DNA of 64,000 nucleotides. It comes from Phorcus lineatus. Taxonomy: Eukaryota > Mollusca > Gastropoda > Trochida > Trochidae. The stretch's first letter is position 1. Each line of letters starts with the position of its first letter. Below, piece by piece: positions 36,301 through 49,137 of the stretch. The notes beneath the pieces are model-generated. The model was not told the DNA's origin, searched no databases, and saw nothing but the letters and a program-made list of their open reading frames with translations. The stretch lies in assembly GCA_921293015.1 (NCBI GenBank), contig OV121086.1, positions 28,754,254 through 28,818,253 of the forward strand. The letters run 5' to 3'. The position numbers and the translations under genes were made by a program.

Positions 36301-39300
36301 CATGTAGTTTGATTGTCATTTTGAGAAGACAATAATTGATGTTGTTAACTTATCCGGAATGCATCTTATCTTCCAAACTGTTCCACACAACGTTGCCAGG
36401 TTATATCCTGACTCCTTCATTCATTCAATCTTACATAAACACAAACCCATTTCAGCCAAAATTAGTTTATTCTCAGGGAGACGAAACTAGAGCAACAGTA
36501 CCCAGACAGATGTATCAAATCAGAATCCTAAATGATAAACGTGGTTTTATTCCAGACATCCTGAAACATATAATTATTCAGTTTGAATGATGAGTCTGCA
36601 ATACTTGACAGCCAGTTTTGTTAAAGACAAATTATTTCAATATGTTTTGGATACCTGATCTATTTTTCACCGGACAACATTTATAAAGGTATATTTTCCC
36701 TTCAAGTAAGCGATATTGTGAGTAATCTGATGTTAACGCCTACTTATCAGAGTTGCCCGGGCTAGTATTATTCGATGAAACCCACATCACCATTGTGTCT
36801 ACCTTTATACCTAATTATTCGATGCTTTCAGGATAATGAAATCGAGAACGTCTTCCATTTCCCTATTTTCTTCTCATTTACTTAATCTATATGCGTTTTG
36901 GTATATGTAACCCTTATAACTAAACCACATTTGGCAACAATGGAGTCCGATGACTAAAACGTATAATAAAGACCAAGACACATCCATATGGGTGAACGCC
37001 TCACATTTTGTTCACATCAACGATGTCTTTAAAAGAATGCTTACTTTTTCACCACATTTCATGTGCAATCAAATCACGACCACGTGGATAATCTCTAGAG
37101 ATTTCATTAGTAGTTCTCAACACTAATGGTGATGTTCTTATTGCAATTTCGAGACTCATATTTGTCTTAATTAAAACTCTACTTCGTTGCGATGGCTCAA
37201 GGATACATCTTCAATCGTTAAACATCTTTCTTTGTTAACCTTTCACGGATTGTTATCTCCTTCTACTCTTATGGTAACCTAATGTTACATTTGACAATAA
37301 TTTATCAATTTGATTTTTATTCTTTTACTCATTTTCAATGATTATGCAACACTTAACATTATACAATTATACCAGTCGTCTAAATCCTGTAAAAAAAGAA
37401 CTTTTAATGATTGATGTACATTTTGTGCTAAATTCTTCATTCGTTTCCGATTTATTTCTAAATATCTAAAAATTGTATTAATTTGTTTTAAATTTGAATA
37501 CAGTCTCCACCAAAACTGTTAAAGTTCCTAGTAGTGATTTCACTGAGTATCAAAACAATGTTATCACAATGACCCTCAGCTTAGAAAAGTTATTAATTTT
37601 ATTTTCTGTGAGAATAACTAACTTGCCGATACTCTTTCAACTTGCCTGTGTCAAGAGCTCTAGATGAAACATGGGGCATTGTCCCTTTAAGATTATATAT
37701 TGCCATCAAATAAAGGCAATAGTTTTTAACTTGTTCATTCCCAAGAACAATGAATATGGTTCCCTTGTTTCAGTTGGGAATTAATGTTTTCAGCACTGCA
37801 CTTAATGAGCTTCTTTTTAATTAAAGTTAGAGGTCAGTGAACTGTTCAATTGGAGTTTTACTTAATAACAGTTCATTTCCGTGTATTTCAACTTTCGTGT
37901 GCATGGAAACATTGAAATTAAAAATTAACATGTTGTTTTGCCATTTTCAATTAAAATAAAAATTCCTTAGCACAAGTGGAGACAAAGGTTTAATCGTGAT
38001 TATTTGTGACTTGTAGAACTTTGATCTTTTATTTATTGTTGTGGTTGTAGTCAGTTGATCTTCATACTTTAATCTCCAAAACGTGCAAACAAATTGATAT
38101 GATATACATCTAGTTCCAAATTTAAGAAATAAAAATCGTTTAATTAATTTCAGGGCACTCAAAGAATTACATCCTTTTATTTCATTTAACATGCATAATT
38201 CAAATATATGTATATAAATGTAAGCATATTCATAATGTAAAATAAATGCGTACGGGTAAACAGAGTCGGTTATCAACTCCTTACATTGGAGTCGGCTCAA
38301 AATAACGCCATTATGAAAGCATATTATGTCCAAATGCTGTTCAGTGTCGTTATCCAGAGAAGACGGTAAAATAGCATAAAGCGGAGAAGAGATGGATATT
38401 TTCTGATACTATGCTTGGATATTTGTTCAGTGCAACATGAGCGGACTAATTCATATTCTATCAAGCTTATTTTTGCTTTCTTCTACATGTGTTTTTGTAT
38501 TTCGTAAAGAAACAACAATGATAATGATAATGTAAAGCCATAAATCTGTTTTAACCGATTCAAAAGTCAGTCATCTCAAATCAGTGAAGATGTTACGTCG
38601 GGTTCACGAAAATGGTTAATGAAAATAAAATGACAGATTACAACATCATCACTTGTTTTCTAAACGTCACATTATGTGGCAAGAACTTCTGACAACCCTC
38701 AATCATAGTTTAATACCTTAATAAGCAATTAATGTTATTCTAAGGAACCCTTGGTATATTTATGATTGCACGTATACATTGGTAGGCTGACAGATGTAAT
38801 TAGGATAGCGCCATATCGCATGATTAGTTCTTCATACTGTTATGAATATTGAATTGACCCGCTGGTCGACTGTGAATAGCAAATGAACCCGCAGTGTTTA
38901 ATGTGAAAATATGTTGTTACTAGTAAACACTTTAAAATGCATATAGTAAAAGGGAAGCTTTTGGTATAGTCATGATCGGCGATGTTTACAGACTCTGAAG
39001 TTATGGGTTCGTATCCCGCAAGATATTCAACCCGGAAATCACAAAAGTTATACATTTCAGTTAAGGGGATCTCATTCATAAAAAATATTGCATTTGTGTT
39101 TTGTTTTGAAAGAATATCCTGACAGGTTTGGCGTACGCTAGAATTAAAAGTGAAATACAAGAAAACATTTTAAAAAATAGTTACTGAAAATCATTAATCT
39201 TTTCACCACCTTAGTCGCATGATTCCCTATGAAAACTTATCAGCATCTCCATGTGAGACCTTTAAAATGAAAATTATTATGTAAAGGAACATATATCAAG

Positions 39301-40804
39301 ATTAAGACCAACCAATAAAAAATATTTTTTAACCTCTGTATTGTAGACTGAAATCATCCAGGTTTTAGATACACGTAGCGTCTATCCATACCAGATACCA
39401 ATAAGACGAACGGCATTCCGTGTGTGTCTGTTCTATCTTCTGACTTTTATTTGACATGAGACATGATGGCTCTGTGGATGATATGTGAGGTAGTCCCTGA
39501 AAGAACGTTTATCGGGTGTCAAGCAGCTTATGTATTCATCGAGTCATGAGAGGAAGCGGACACTCGTCGCAATAATTGTTGTGACTGTTTTTTTCTGCTT
39601 GCTTGATCTTTCACCGATGTGATAAAAGCTTGGTTCTTTATATCACATAAAGGAAATACATCATTCCTATGCTGTCTGTTACCTTACTTCTAATCAGCTT
39701 ACAAAATATCCCAACGCAAACAGCTGTCGCGAACATGTCACATATATGATTGTTTACCAATCCCCTCTATGATATATTCATTTTTGATCGATTATATCTT
39801 TCCTTTTTTATGATATTGCGCATTGATGAAACATGTCATATACAATTCTGGATGTTTCAAGATGTATCAAAATCTAGAAACACATTTGACCGCAAACTAA
39901 CAACAAAATAAACATACGATTACAGAGTAAAATACAGAGAATTGTTTGTAGGTAGTTCAATTCAAAATATACGTTTTTAGTCGACCATAAAAAGGTTTAC
40001 TATTATGCTGTGTGACGTTACACAGAACCCTTTAAAAACCTATCTTTATATGTCAACAAGGCAAGCAATGTCCAAATTGAGATATCTGTAAAACATCACA
40101 TGAAATCATGTGAAAAATCAATTTAAAAAATACAGAATAACTTTGAATGTGATGATTATTGCCCTCTTATTCTCAGAAAGTATAAGCATAGAATTGAGCA
40201 TGTTGCATTTAAGATTTGTAAAGTAAACGAAGAAATATTTTGAGTCTAATATTACTGTGAAATGATTTAAAAGATATTTAAACTAAAGAGTGTATGTCTT
40301 AACCCAATCCACGATTCACTATGCATGTGCAAAGGTCAGATCTGAATTTCATCATACCATGGTCAACTGTTCTTATGGCATCAACCAATAACTTGTTCCC
40401 TTATCGCTTGTCCATTCTTTTACATTTATATGAAGAGTTTGGAATGTTAAGACGTCTGTTATGAACAGCCGTCACCTTAAGGAGGTCAATGATATTGAAT
40501 GAACACTGCTGACAATTCAAATCTACATTATTGGTAATATACTTCGAGGTGAACCAAACCTTTTGGTTATTACAACACGCCAATTCGATAAGGCAAGAGG
40601 AACAGGATATCCGTTAATTAAGCTGACTGTGTCATACTTTACCATAAGGCATGTACACATTGTATTTACATCAACGAGTAATTGAAGTTAGGGAAAAGTC
40701 ACGAAACCACTCACTAATTAAGATCAAATGAACTGGCCATAAACTTTGTATTAAATTAAACCTTATTCTAAACGCAAAACGCTTAATGCAAAATGCAGTT
40801 AGAA
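33358..40804. other. 7.4 kb of AT-rich DNA without a supported gene
   Basis: Many short frames (for example 34808-35005, 35954-36232, 36336-36590, 37947-38333, 38840-39160) were read and show no domain, repeat family or splice-bounded exon. A B-box-like GGGTTCGTATCCC at about 39004 may be a decayed tRNA-like remnant. Confidence 0.5.
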
Positions 40805-41745
40805 TACTATGATTCAAATTGCACATACCACAACTAGTGTACACAGCATATGTTACAACATGTTAATATCGTATATACTACAATATGTTCACATCGTATA
40901 TACTACAACATGTTCACAGTGCATATACTTCAACATGTTCACATCGTATATACTACAACATGTTCACAGTGCATATACTTCAACATGTTCACATCGTGTA
41001 TAAAAGACAACGTTCAAATTGCACATACTACAACTAGTTTACACAGCATATACTACAAGATGTTCACATCGTATATACTACAAGATGTTCACATCGTATA
41101 TACTACAAGATGTTCACATCGTATATACTACAACATGTTCACATCGTATATACTACAACATGTTCACAGTGCATATACTTCAACATGTTCCCATCGTATA
41201 TACTACAACATGTTCACAGTGCATATACTTCAACATGTTCCCATCGTATATACTACAACATGTTCACAGTGCATATACTTCAACATGTTCACATCGTATA
41301 TACTACAACATGTTCACATCGTATATACTTCAACATGTTCACATCGTATATAAAAGACAACGTTCAAATTGCACATACTACAACTAGTTTACACAGCATA
41401 TACTACAAGATGTTCACATCGTATATACTACAAGATGTTCACATCGTATATACTACAAGATGTTCACATCGTATATACTACATGTTCACATCGTATATAC
41501 TACAAGATGTTCACATCGTATATACTACAAGATGTTCACATCGTATATACTACATGTTCACATCGTATATACTACATGTTCACATCGTATAGACTACATG
41601 TTCACATCGTATATACTACATGTTCACATCGTATAGACTACATGTTCACATCGTATAGACTACATGTTCACACTACATACACTACAACATGTTCACATCG
41701 CATATAGTACAGAAACTTCATATTGCATATATTACAACATGTTCA
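40805..41745. repeat. 25-bp satellite with higher-order structure
   Basis: The basic unit is about 25 bp (GTATATACTACAACATGTTC plus ACATC) with alternating variants: GTGCATATACTTCAACATGT, a form with CAAGATG in place of CAACATG, and a shortened 22-bp form (TACTACATGTTCACATCG) toward the right end. A distinct marker unit (GACAACGTTCAAATTGCACA followed by CAACTAGTTTACACAGCATA) occurs near 41005 and 41355, with a diverged version at 40812. This gives a higher-order period of about 350 bp. As 25 is not a multiple of three, three units make 75 bp, so all three plus frames stay open for long stretches. The resulting frames of up to 167 codons are artefacts. Confidence 0.93.
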
Positions 41746-41859
41746 CACTGAATGTTCAATTATTTTTTCTATGAATCATCAATGTTCCAAACAAAATATC
41801 CGTGTTATAATCAAAATAAAATGTTACCTCTAAAACGAAAGAAATTAGTTCAATAAATC

Positions 41860-42063
41860 ATTTGGAAAGATGGATATCACCAAACTCTTTGTGTTAAAAA
41901 AGAATGTCAGAGCCAACGCCCCATTGGCTCTGTGAAAAATAACTTATTAAATTTCAGCAATGAAAGATGACTTCAGTATACCTGTCAGACATTGAAAGAC
42001 ACTGTCGAATCAACACCTGCCTTACAGAAACAAAATACCAAGGTTAATAACCAGTCACTTATC
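41860..42063. repeat. Dispersed duplication, copy 1
   Basis: TTTGGAAAGATGGATATCAC, CAACGCCCCATTGGCTCTG, CAGCAATGAAAGAT and ACCAAGGTTRAYAACCAGTC occur in the same order and orientation at 43150-43371. Copy 1 is about 18 bp shorter because of small deletions. Confidence 0.85.
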
Positions 42064-43149
42064 TAACCTCAGTTGCCATAAGTATGAGACATTTCGGTGT
42101 ACATATCACACGCCAAGGTCAGAACGTCTTTATAATAGGCAGGAAGATATCATTAATGTCATAATGTCAAAGGTGGTTCCGCTTACATTACCCTCACCAA
42201 GGACATCGCCAAAGGATTTGTCAAAAATGTGCTCAAATTTTATCTAAAACGACTCTTAGCAGATCCGAAAAGCACAGGAGAAATCAAGTTGAATTCGCAA
42301 TTGATCATTGCTATTTTTGCATCTACAGCAACACTTAATAATTGGTTGGCGTGCCATTTTCGTTTCTTGACATAAGTTATAATTCAAAACATTATAGCGA
42401 CTAGGCAATTGATTTGAATGCTTTAAGGTTTAATTGAGTACCTTACAGCGCGGTCGACAGTGAGATTAAACAAATTAAATATTAGATGCAAGACGGTCTT
42501 AAAAGATAATGAATATTCAACACGTATACATTCACAATGTCATGTAAAATTGAATATATATAATTTGAGAAAACCATGTAGTTATATTTAGATTGATTTT
42601 TTTGGTACTATATCAAAAGTGATGTTCGATATAACGTAGACTTTTGAATCATGCTGAGCCGTTAGAGTTTTTAGGGGAAATTTTCCTGGATGTCAAAATC
42701 CTTTTTTTTTCAAGAAATGCGATGTTTCAATGTATACAACCAGAGGGCGATAAAACATAATTCCAATTACTCACATGTCAAGCAACATTGACAACTTAGT
42801 TAGATTTAGTCACTATTTCAAGGTAAACTTCCTGAAAGGAGAAAAAACGGACAGTCAATCAGAAACTTTTTTCTCTTATGATATTTGTGAAATAAAAAGT
42901 TGAAATAGAAAATAACATTGCTTTTGAAGATAAAGTTATTGCTTCGATGAAGTTTCTTATCACAAAAAAATAGACATTTTCCCACATTGAAGTATTCGCT
43001 TACTTTACTTTACAAATCAACAGACAAAATTTAAGAGGGTACAATTTGAATATCATAGGACTTGGTGTGTTAGCAGCAATACCTCTATGATATATCATCT
43101 CTCCAAATAAAATGCTCCTCAAAAAGGAAATAAAGTATTTCAATTCATC
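42064..43149. other. AT-rich spacer between the duplicated segments
   Basis: Nothing supported. Only weak similarity to the sequence after copy 2 is visible (CCAAGGTC words). Confidence 0.4.
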
Positions 43150-43371
43150 CTTTGGAAAGATGGATATCACCAAACTCTTTGTGCTAAAAAAGGATGTCAG
43201 AGGCAACGCCCCATTGGCTCTGAGAAGAAACGTATTCCCACAACTCATTAAATTACAGCAATGAAAGATAATGTAAGTATTTCTGCCAGACATTGAGAGA
43301 TACCGTCCAATCAACACCCGCCTACAGGAACAGAAAACCAAGGTTGACAACCAGTCATTTATTGGAGTCGG
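43150..43371. repeat. Dispersed duplication, copy 2
   Basis: The partner of 41860-42063. A plus-strand frame here reads MDITKLFVLKKDVRGNAPLA and continues about 14 residues to a stop. In copy 1 the matching frame stops earlier (after PLAL). A minus-strand frame (43000-43404, 134 codons) also crosses it. Neither frame is conserved between the copies, so I treat both as chance frames in an unclassified repeat. Confidence 0.8.
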
Positions 43372-43562
43372 GATATATTGCCTCGGCATTAGCCACGATA
43401 CCAAGGTCTAGTTACCCTATTACAAACAAAGTTAAGAAACAGTCATAGGGTACCGTTTTGATATAATATATGGCTGCGTTACCATAGTATGTCTATTTTA
43501 CTCTAAAACATTCACACTAACGACCATATCATAGCTAAATACTGTCTTAAAAGTTTTGTAAA

Positions 43563-43978
43563 AAATGAATTCCCAACGATAACAGTTGACATGTTCAGTT
43601 TTGTCGATACCACTAGTTCTTTATATTCTGATTTCCTGTGATTGAGAGAACAAGATCAATACACACACGGTGAAAATAAAACATTAGAACATTCTCGTTT
43701 AACCAATCACGCATGAAAAAACATCAGTTGAACCGTGGCTGTTTATGCCTTCGTACTTCACAGACTTAATTGTAAGTGGAAAATGAATTCCTATGATACC
43801 AGTTGACATGTCCAGCTTTTTATAGAACGCATTCTTCATACCACATTTCATTACATTGAGAGTACAGACCAAACGCACGCTCACAACATGAATAAAACAT
43901 TTGCATTATTACCAATCATGCATGAAATAACATCATCTGAACTGTGGCTGATGCCATCGTATTTCACCTACTTCGTTA
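43563..43978. repeat. Two-copy tandem duplication, unit about 218 bp
   Basis: Units start at AAATGAATTC at 43563 and 43781. Shared words include CAGTTGACATG, ATGAAAAAACATC/ATGAAATAACATC and CGTAYTTCACMKACTT. The copies are moderately diverged. Confidence 0.8.
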
Positions 43979-44259
43979 ATTTGGCTAGAAACCATACCCC
44001 CCATTCTTAAGAGTGGGATCAATAGGCTTAAAGCATATGAACTTCATGTTATCCAATTCCTACTGAAGGATGGCGTAAGGCTTGTCAGCAAACCAATTGA
44101 GTGATTCCAGGTAAACTCTCAGGATTTGACAAATAGAGGGTTTGAGTGATGGAGCGTTTACATTGTCACCGCCCTATTGTCCATGGTCCACTTAACTAAA
44201 CTAATTGCTTAAATGCCATTTCATAGTCTGATTTGTAAAAGCGACGGTAGAAACAAGTT

Positions 44260-44940
44260 TCACTGTTTTTATTTCTTAAACACCACCTTTGGTGGTACAA
44301 GAGCACACTTATAAAGGTATTTTACAAATAATTTGCACGCATCTGGTGACACACAGTTGAATATATACATAATTAGTAATACAACATACATATTTGGTTC
44401 GTAGCTAAGTAGACACAATTGCTTATGGAACATTTGGTAACATATTTTATAGGCGTATAATGAAGCTTGACAAATTGTTCTTACATCTTTTAGTTGATGG
44501 TGATAAGGCATATATCTAGTTACATATATCGTTATTACTTTTTATGATAGGTAAGTATCGTTCACGATCTGCATTTAATATTGGACATTTAGGTATATAG
44601 TGCATTTCGTCGCCTATTTCACTAAAGTTACAGAGTATGCTGTGCTATCTTCCCGTTTCAATCGGTAAATTAAGATTTAAAGTTCTGTATTTCAAAATCG
44701 GGATATAAAATTTTCATGTTAACAGTAAGTACTTTTCAAAACTAAGTGATTGTTTATAGTGATCATAGTATATTCCCTTTGGACTCAAAATGATGTTTTC
44801 TCTCCATTGTTGAATAAACTGGTCCGTCAAATTTTTTTCAGCTTTTAAGACTAGGTCTGTTACAAAGTTCCGGACCAAATTATCACAACACACAGCATGT
44901 ATGTCAGTTGCGATGTTCATACGGTTAACGTAAGTCATAG
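44260..44940 (-). mobile_element. Dead LINE fragment 1, ORF2 C-terminal region
   Basis: On the minus strand a frame at 44938-44714 includes LTDQFIQQWRENI, SPKGIYYDHYKQSL and FEKYLL. After a frame break come LNLPIETGR, then a CNFSEIGDEMHYI and KCPILNADRERYL series, with stops between them. This order (QW motif, LPIETGR, C-x2-C-like DExHY, CPxxxxxR) is typical of the region after the reverse transcriptase domain in CR1/RTE-like non-LTR retrotransposons. The copy is 5'-truncated and broken by several stops and frameshifts. Confidence 0.75.
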
Positions 44941-46529
44941 AATGTTTCTAATTATATTATCACCTTAAACTTGCCCTTGACCAAAACAGGATAACCTCAT
45001 ATAAAAGCAAGTCTCCATTTGGTCAGCAGTCTACATTTCTTTGAGGCTACCTCTGATTATCATGGGTATAACCTTGTAATCAGTTCTACGTTCAGAGGTC
45101 CTTAAGTCAGTCTAGGCATTGCAATGCAACGTATGATATGCGTATAACAGCTTATCACACAAACATCGAGATTTTAATCCGACCATGTTAAATTGAGTAA
45201 GCATGATATATCTCTTTAAATTGTTTACAACTGTTTGTCATGTTTGTCTGTCATTAAAGCTTGCGTAATACACTTGCACGAACTTTATGAATTTGACTTT
45301 TAATGGTTCTAAAATACTCAGTTTCTTTCTTTAACCTTTATACGATTTTTCTTCCAATTGATTGTTTATTCAGCTTGTCCCTCCTTATACAACTAATGGT
45401 ACTGCTCGCTTAAATTGTTCCCGATATTTAATTTTTACCATACATGGTCTTAAAGAGCCACTCCGTGAGTTGTTGGAGTCATATATGCCAAACTTAATCA
45501 ATGGTGTCATTTGATCGCGAAGTATCGACTGTTACCAAAAAGAAACATTTTAAAGCTAATTCGTTTTGCATAGTGACAATATGAAGGTAGAACGTCGCAA
45601 TTAAGATCGAAAACTGGACAGTGGCGCGCGTCAAATAGTAAAACGTAATTTTGGAGACTTATTTAAAACAGCCAAGAGAGCAGTTATGAGTTGATACTAT
45701 TTGTTAGGTTAAATAACTAGTACCCATGTATATTGGACGTGATATCTACGCCTCTGTGCATATATAAGGCTGTTTTTTTATTTTCATGGAAAGAGATTCT
45801 AATTATGTGTAATTAAAGTAAGTAAATCAAATTTACAATTATCACCAAATATATCTACTAAGCAAACAGTATTATGAAACCGCTTTCATTACTTAAATAG
45901 TCTGACTTTTCACATGAACAACATAGAGTAAACACTTTTAAGCACTGGCTAAAAAGATAATTACCTTTTAAAGGTTAACGGTAATTTACAGTTAGCTTGT
46001 GCAAACACAGTTGCCTTCAAATAAATGATTCTAATGCGTTTTCGAAATGTTAAATTTTTTTCAATAGCACTTTCGAAACAGTCCAGGATACACATTTTAC
46101 TTTATCATTTTTACCGTATTGGAGGAAAGAACGTCATTTATTGGTTAGATTATATCGACTTACAAAGCTTCAACTGAAAATAACACATCTTCTTCGTGTT
46201 ATATTTCGACTGTAATTGCATAAAAGAAAAAGGCAGCCTATCCATGTAATATTATAAAAATACAGATAGCATCCCAATTATAAGTACATTTATACGTGAC
46301 AACGTATCCCTTAGTTGTAGCAATTGAAATCAAAATGTCAAAAAACAGCAACTTAGTTTTACAGAACACACGTAATGAAAAGTTGAAAGAAAAGAAGATT
46401 TGAAAAGGTTGATGCATTAAAAATCATCAAAAATCATTTAGCTAAATAAAATGCAACTCCTTTCTTAACAGGTGAACTATTGAACCATTAGTAACCAAAC
46501 AGATAGGTACTGGACTCATCAAAAATCAC
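44941..46529. other. AT-rich intergenic, no feature
   Basis: Nothing supported. A short imperfect duplication of ATCAAAAATCA...ATGCAACTCC links about 46428-46460 with 46519-46550. Confidence 0.4.
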
Positions 46530-46790
46530 CTACCTAAATGCAACTCCACTACAAGTTAACTGTTCACAAGATCTTGGTAAGTTAGAGCTTCCTTCTGCTT
46601 GCATCCCGTCGCACCATAACGGAGACTGACCGTACCGTCCTTGTTGGGAACTCTGTGACAGACAACCCACACTACAGGAGCTAAGCCGCAGATATCGGGG
46701 AATGAGTGACGATGAAGTCGGCCTCTCTCCTAGAGATTCATCGAACCACTGGAACTTAAGCAGGATCAATGGATAGCGGTAAACCAAGCC
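46530..46790. other. GC-rich exon-like island, function unknown
   Basis: This 260-bp patch is much richer in GC than its surroundings. The minus strand is open for 85 codons (46787-46530) with Ser/Cys-rich content. On the plus strand two overlapping frames give protein-like text (TVLVGNSVTDNPHYRS, then in another frame LSRRYRGMSDDEVGLSPRDS). A GTAAGT donor-like site lies on the plus strand at about 46575. I cannot assign it. It could be a degraded exon, a processed pseudogene piece or an unknown repeat. Confidence 0.35.
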
Positions 46791-46959
46791 CGTTGTACAG
46801 GCATATTGTTAACACAAGCAACAGGGACATTTGTGCTTCGTTGGTACGTCAAGCATGCTGGTACTTGAATATTAAGTAAATGTTTAAAGACAGTATCTTC
46901 CTGAAAAGTGTATCGCTAACTCAGGCGTAAACGAACATTGACTTTCTTACAATAGGAGA

Positions 46960-47365
46960 AGACGAAGAAGAAATTTATTCAGTATTGAGGCCTCATGGCC
47001 AAGAGTCAAATCATTTGAATAATACATATACTTTACCGATGGACAGGTGAACAAATGATTATAAAAGTTTGTTTGGTTTTTTGTTACACAGGCAGGTTAC
47101 GTTTTAGAAATATCGCAACCGATTTAGGTACATTTACGTTTGATGTTGCTAAAAGTTGTTTGAATTTTAATTCCGATGGAAAAGTATGATAATAGCTGGG
47201 TATATACAATTTTCTTTGCACAGAATAAAAGGGACACACAAGTAGAAAATGAAATTCATCTTGTTGAACATTGAAATCACATTTGTCACAAATAAGTGTA
47301 TCGCTATGTATATCAACATTATATCTATATCTTTGTTGTTGAATATTTGCTTTGGTAAAAAGAAT
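46960..47365 (-). mobile_element. Dead LINE fragment 2, ORF2 end plus 3' tail
   Basis: The minus strand reads RYRYNVDIHSDTLICDKCDF, then DEFHFLLVCPFYSVQRKLYI and FLKRNLPV, and stops at TAA (47084-47086). This is the zinc-knuckle-like C-x2-C...H...CPxY tail of a non-LTR retrotransposon ORF2. About 120 bp of 3' UTR follow, with GGCCATGAGGCCTCAATACT and a terminal run of TTCTTCTTCGTCTTC. The frame is intact for about 80 codons and then truncated upstream, a typical 5'-truncated insertion. It is better preserved than fragment 1. Confidence 0.85.
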
Positions 47366-47517
47366 GGTTATAGAACATTAACTATAAAAACTTCAATTGT
47401 AAAAAGATGATAGCTTCTTTTAGAACACACGTCTTGTTGATATAGACAGTAGAGAACATGTTTAACCTCTTTTTGATCACACTAAATAAAATGGTAAAAA
47501 TTCCAGTACTTTTTCTT

Positions 47518-47541
47518 AGGGCGAGGTTCGAATCTCGACCA
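47518..47541 (+). repeat. tRNA B-box-like remnant
   Basis: GCGAGGTTCGAATCTCGACC can form a T-arm stem, but no matching A box or acceptor stem is visible. It may be a remnant of a SINE head. Confidence 0.35.
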
Positions 47542-48004
47542 GAAAAGAACAAGAAGTTTTACTAATTCGGATAGAGTGAACCCAAATAAAACAATGTTAC
47601 AGCTTTCACTATCTTAATCGCGTGTATTGCCAATTTTGAGCTTCGCTGATACAAAAGGCATTTTTGATATAGACTATTAAGTACGTAGAAGAAGCGTTTT
47701 TTAAACATAGCCATTAATCATTCAAGATAAAATATTGATACCAAAACGGTAGTTGTCTTGGTTGACTTAGGAATAGATAATGACGATAAATAATTTGGTA
47801 ATCTCTTTCTATCGATCTTTCCTATTGCTCATTAGCGCTTAATTAAGCCAATCCTGTTGGTGGTGATCATGACAGCGAAACAACATTAGTTAGTTGCTAA
47901 CAACCACATTGTTAATGTAATGAATATCATGTCATTGAATGAATGATAAGCGTAATGGTTCCGAAATCTTCTACATTTCTTTTTCTGGCTGACAGACAGA
48001 CAGA

Positions 48005-48430
48005 GAAATGATTTTATTTTTGTCTGACTTGTTTGTACAACCAATCGCTCAGCGATTTATGAGAGATACTGTTGCAATGTAATTTAAAACAACCAACTAA
48101 AATGCAATATAAAAAGTAAAAACTTATACGACATATATTACAATAAATTATCACGACGTATACGAAGAATCTTATTGCAGGTCTTGGCACTGTCAAAGGT
48201 TAAAACAGGATTGTTGAAAAAAGCATAAAACTGTTCGTTTGGAGAAAGCATATCAAAACCCTCTATCTTATTAGAACAGTAAGAAAATAGTTCCTCTCTA
48301 GCCGCGTTATATAAAGGGCAAAGAAGTAAAGTATGCATTTCGTCTTATATGATGTTATTACAATGGAAACAATATCTAAGGTTAAAATTCAAATTCTCAT
48401 AGCGACCTGTTTCGACCCGCAATGGCGATA
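48005..48430 (-). mobile_element. Dead LINE fragment 3, ORF2 end plus 3' UTR
   Basis: On the minus strand LPLRVETGRYENLNFNLRYC, one in-frame stop, then DEMHTLLLCPLYNAAREELF, FFNNPVL and TCNKILRIRRDNLL end at TAA 48138. The AT-rich 3' UTR includes CTCATAAATCGCTGAGCGAT. The motif order matches fragments 1 and 2, but the sequence differs enough that this is a separate LINE lineage. A plus-strand frame at 48333-48539 is a shadow. Confidence 0.83.
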
Positions 48431-48539
48431 CCCTACACCCAAAACCATGACAATTACTATTATTCCGAAACGTTCTGCACTTGGGCTTGCTTTACCTGCC
48501 CAGCGGATTGTTACTGATTCTTTTGGGTTTTTGTGTTGA

Positions 48540-49137
48540 GAGGACAAGCATAAATTTATAGAAAGTAGCCTTTTTTATTTATTTTTGTATACAACAAGCA
48601 TATTGTTATATCAACTTGTTATATCAACTGATAATAGTATATGCATACTGAGGTTTCGTTGCGACGAAAATCATGTTATTGAAATTTATCTACCTTGGAT
48701 TTTGTATATACTACAAGCACGATGTTATTCGAAAAGTATATAATTTGTTTTGTTTTTATTGATTAGACAAGCAGATTGTTATTGCAATTTATGATTGATG
48801 TTGTAACCTTACGAACTTTTAATTGAACGTTTGTCATTTTTAGAGTGATCTTTAACGTGCTTGACATTCTCTTCAGAATGTGACAATTAGGTAATATTTC
48901 CCGGGTCTTGCAACACCACCAAACCGGTGATGTTTAGAATACCATTTCCGTTTAGTGTTTTTGACTGCAAATGACAAAAAATCCTAAATTGCAAGCTAGA
49001 AGTGTAAAGGAGGTTACCTGTTAATAATGACTCGAGTAATATATTCGCAGAGAGAATTGAAAATTGATTGACATTGAAATATTCTATTAAGGAAATATAT
49101 AGATCTTCTCTGATACATTGTTAAGGATATAAAGAGA
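48540..49137. other. AT-rich intergenic, no feature
   Basis: Nothing supported. Confidence 0.4.

Noticed and set aside
38965-39025. tRNA-like B box GGGTTCGTATCCC
   Set aside because: An isolated T-arm-like word; no A box at a sensible distance and no SINE body on either side.
40809-41707. Overlapping plus-strand open frames of up to 167 codons, rich in YTT/CSHRIYY
   Set aside because: They are translations of the 25-bp satellite in all three frames. Three units equal 75 bp, so the peptide repeats regardless of selection.
43000-43404. 134-codon minus-strand frame
   Set aside because: It crosses a duplicated segment whose other copy (41860-42063) does not keep the frame.
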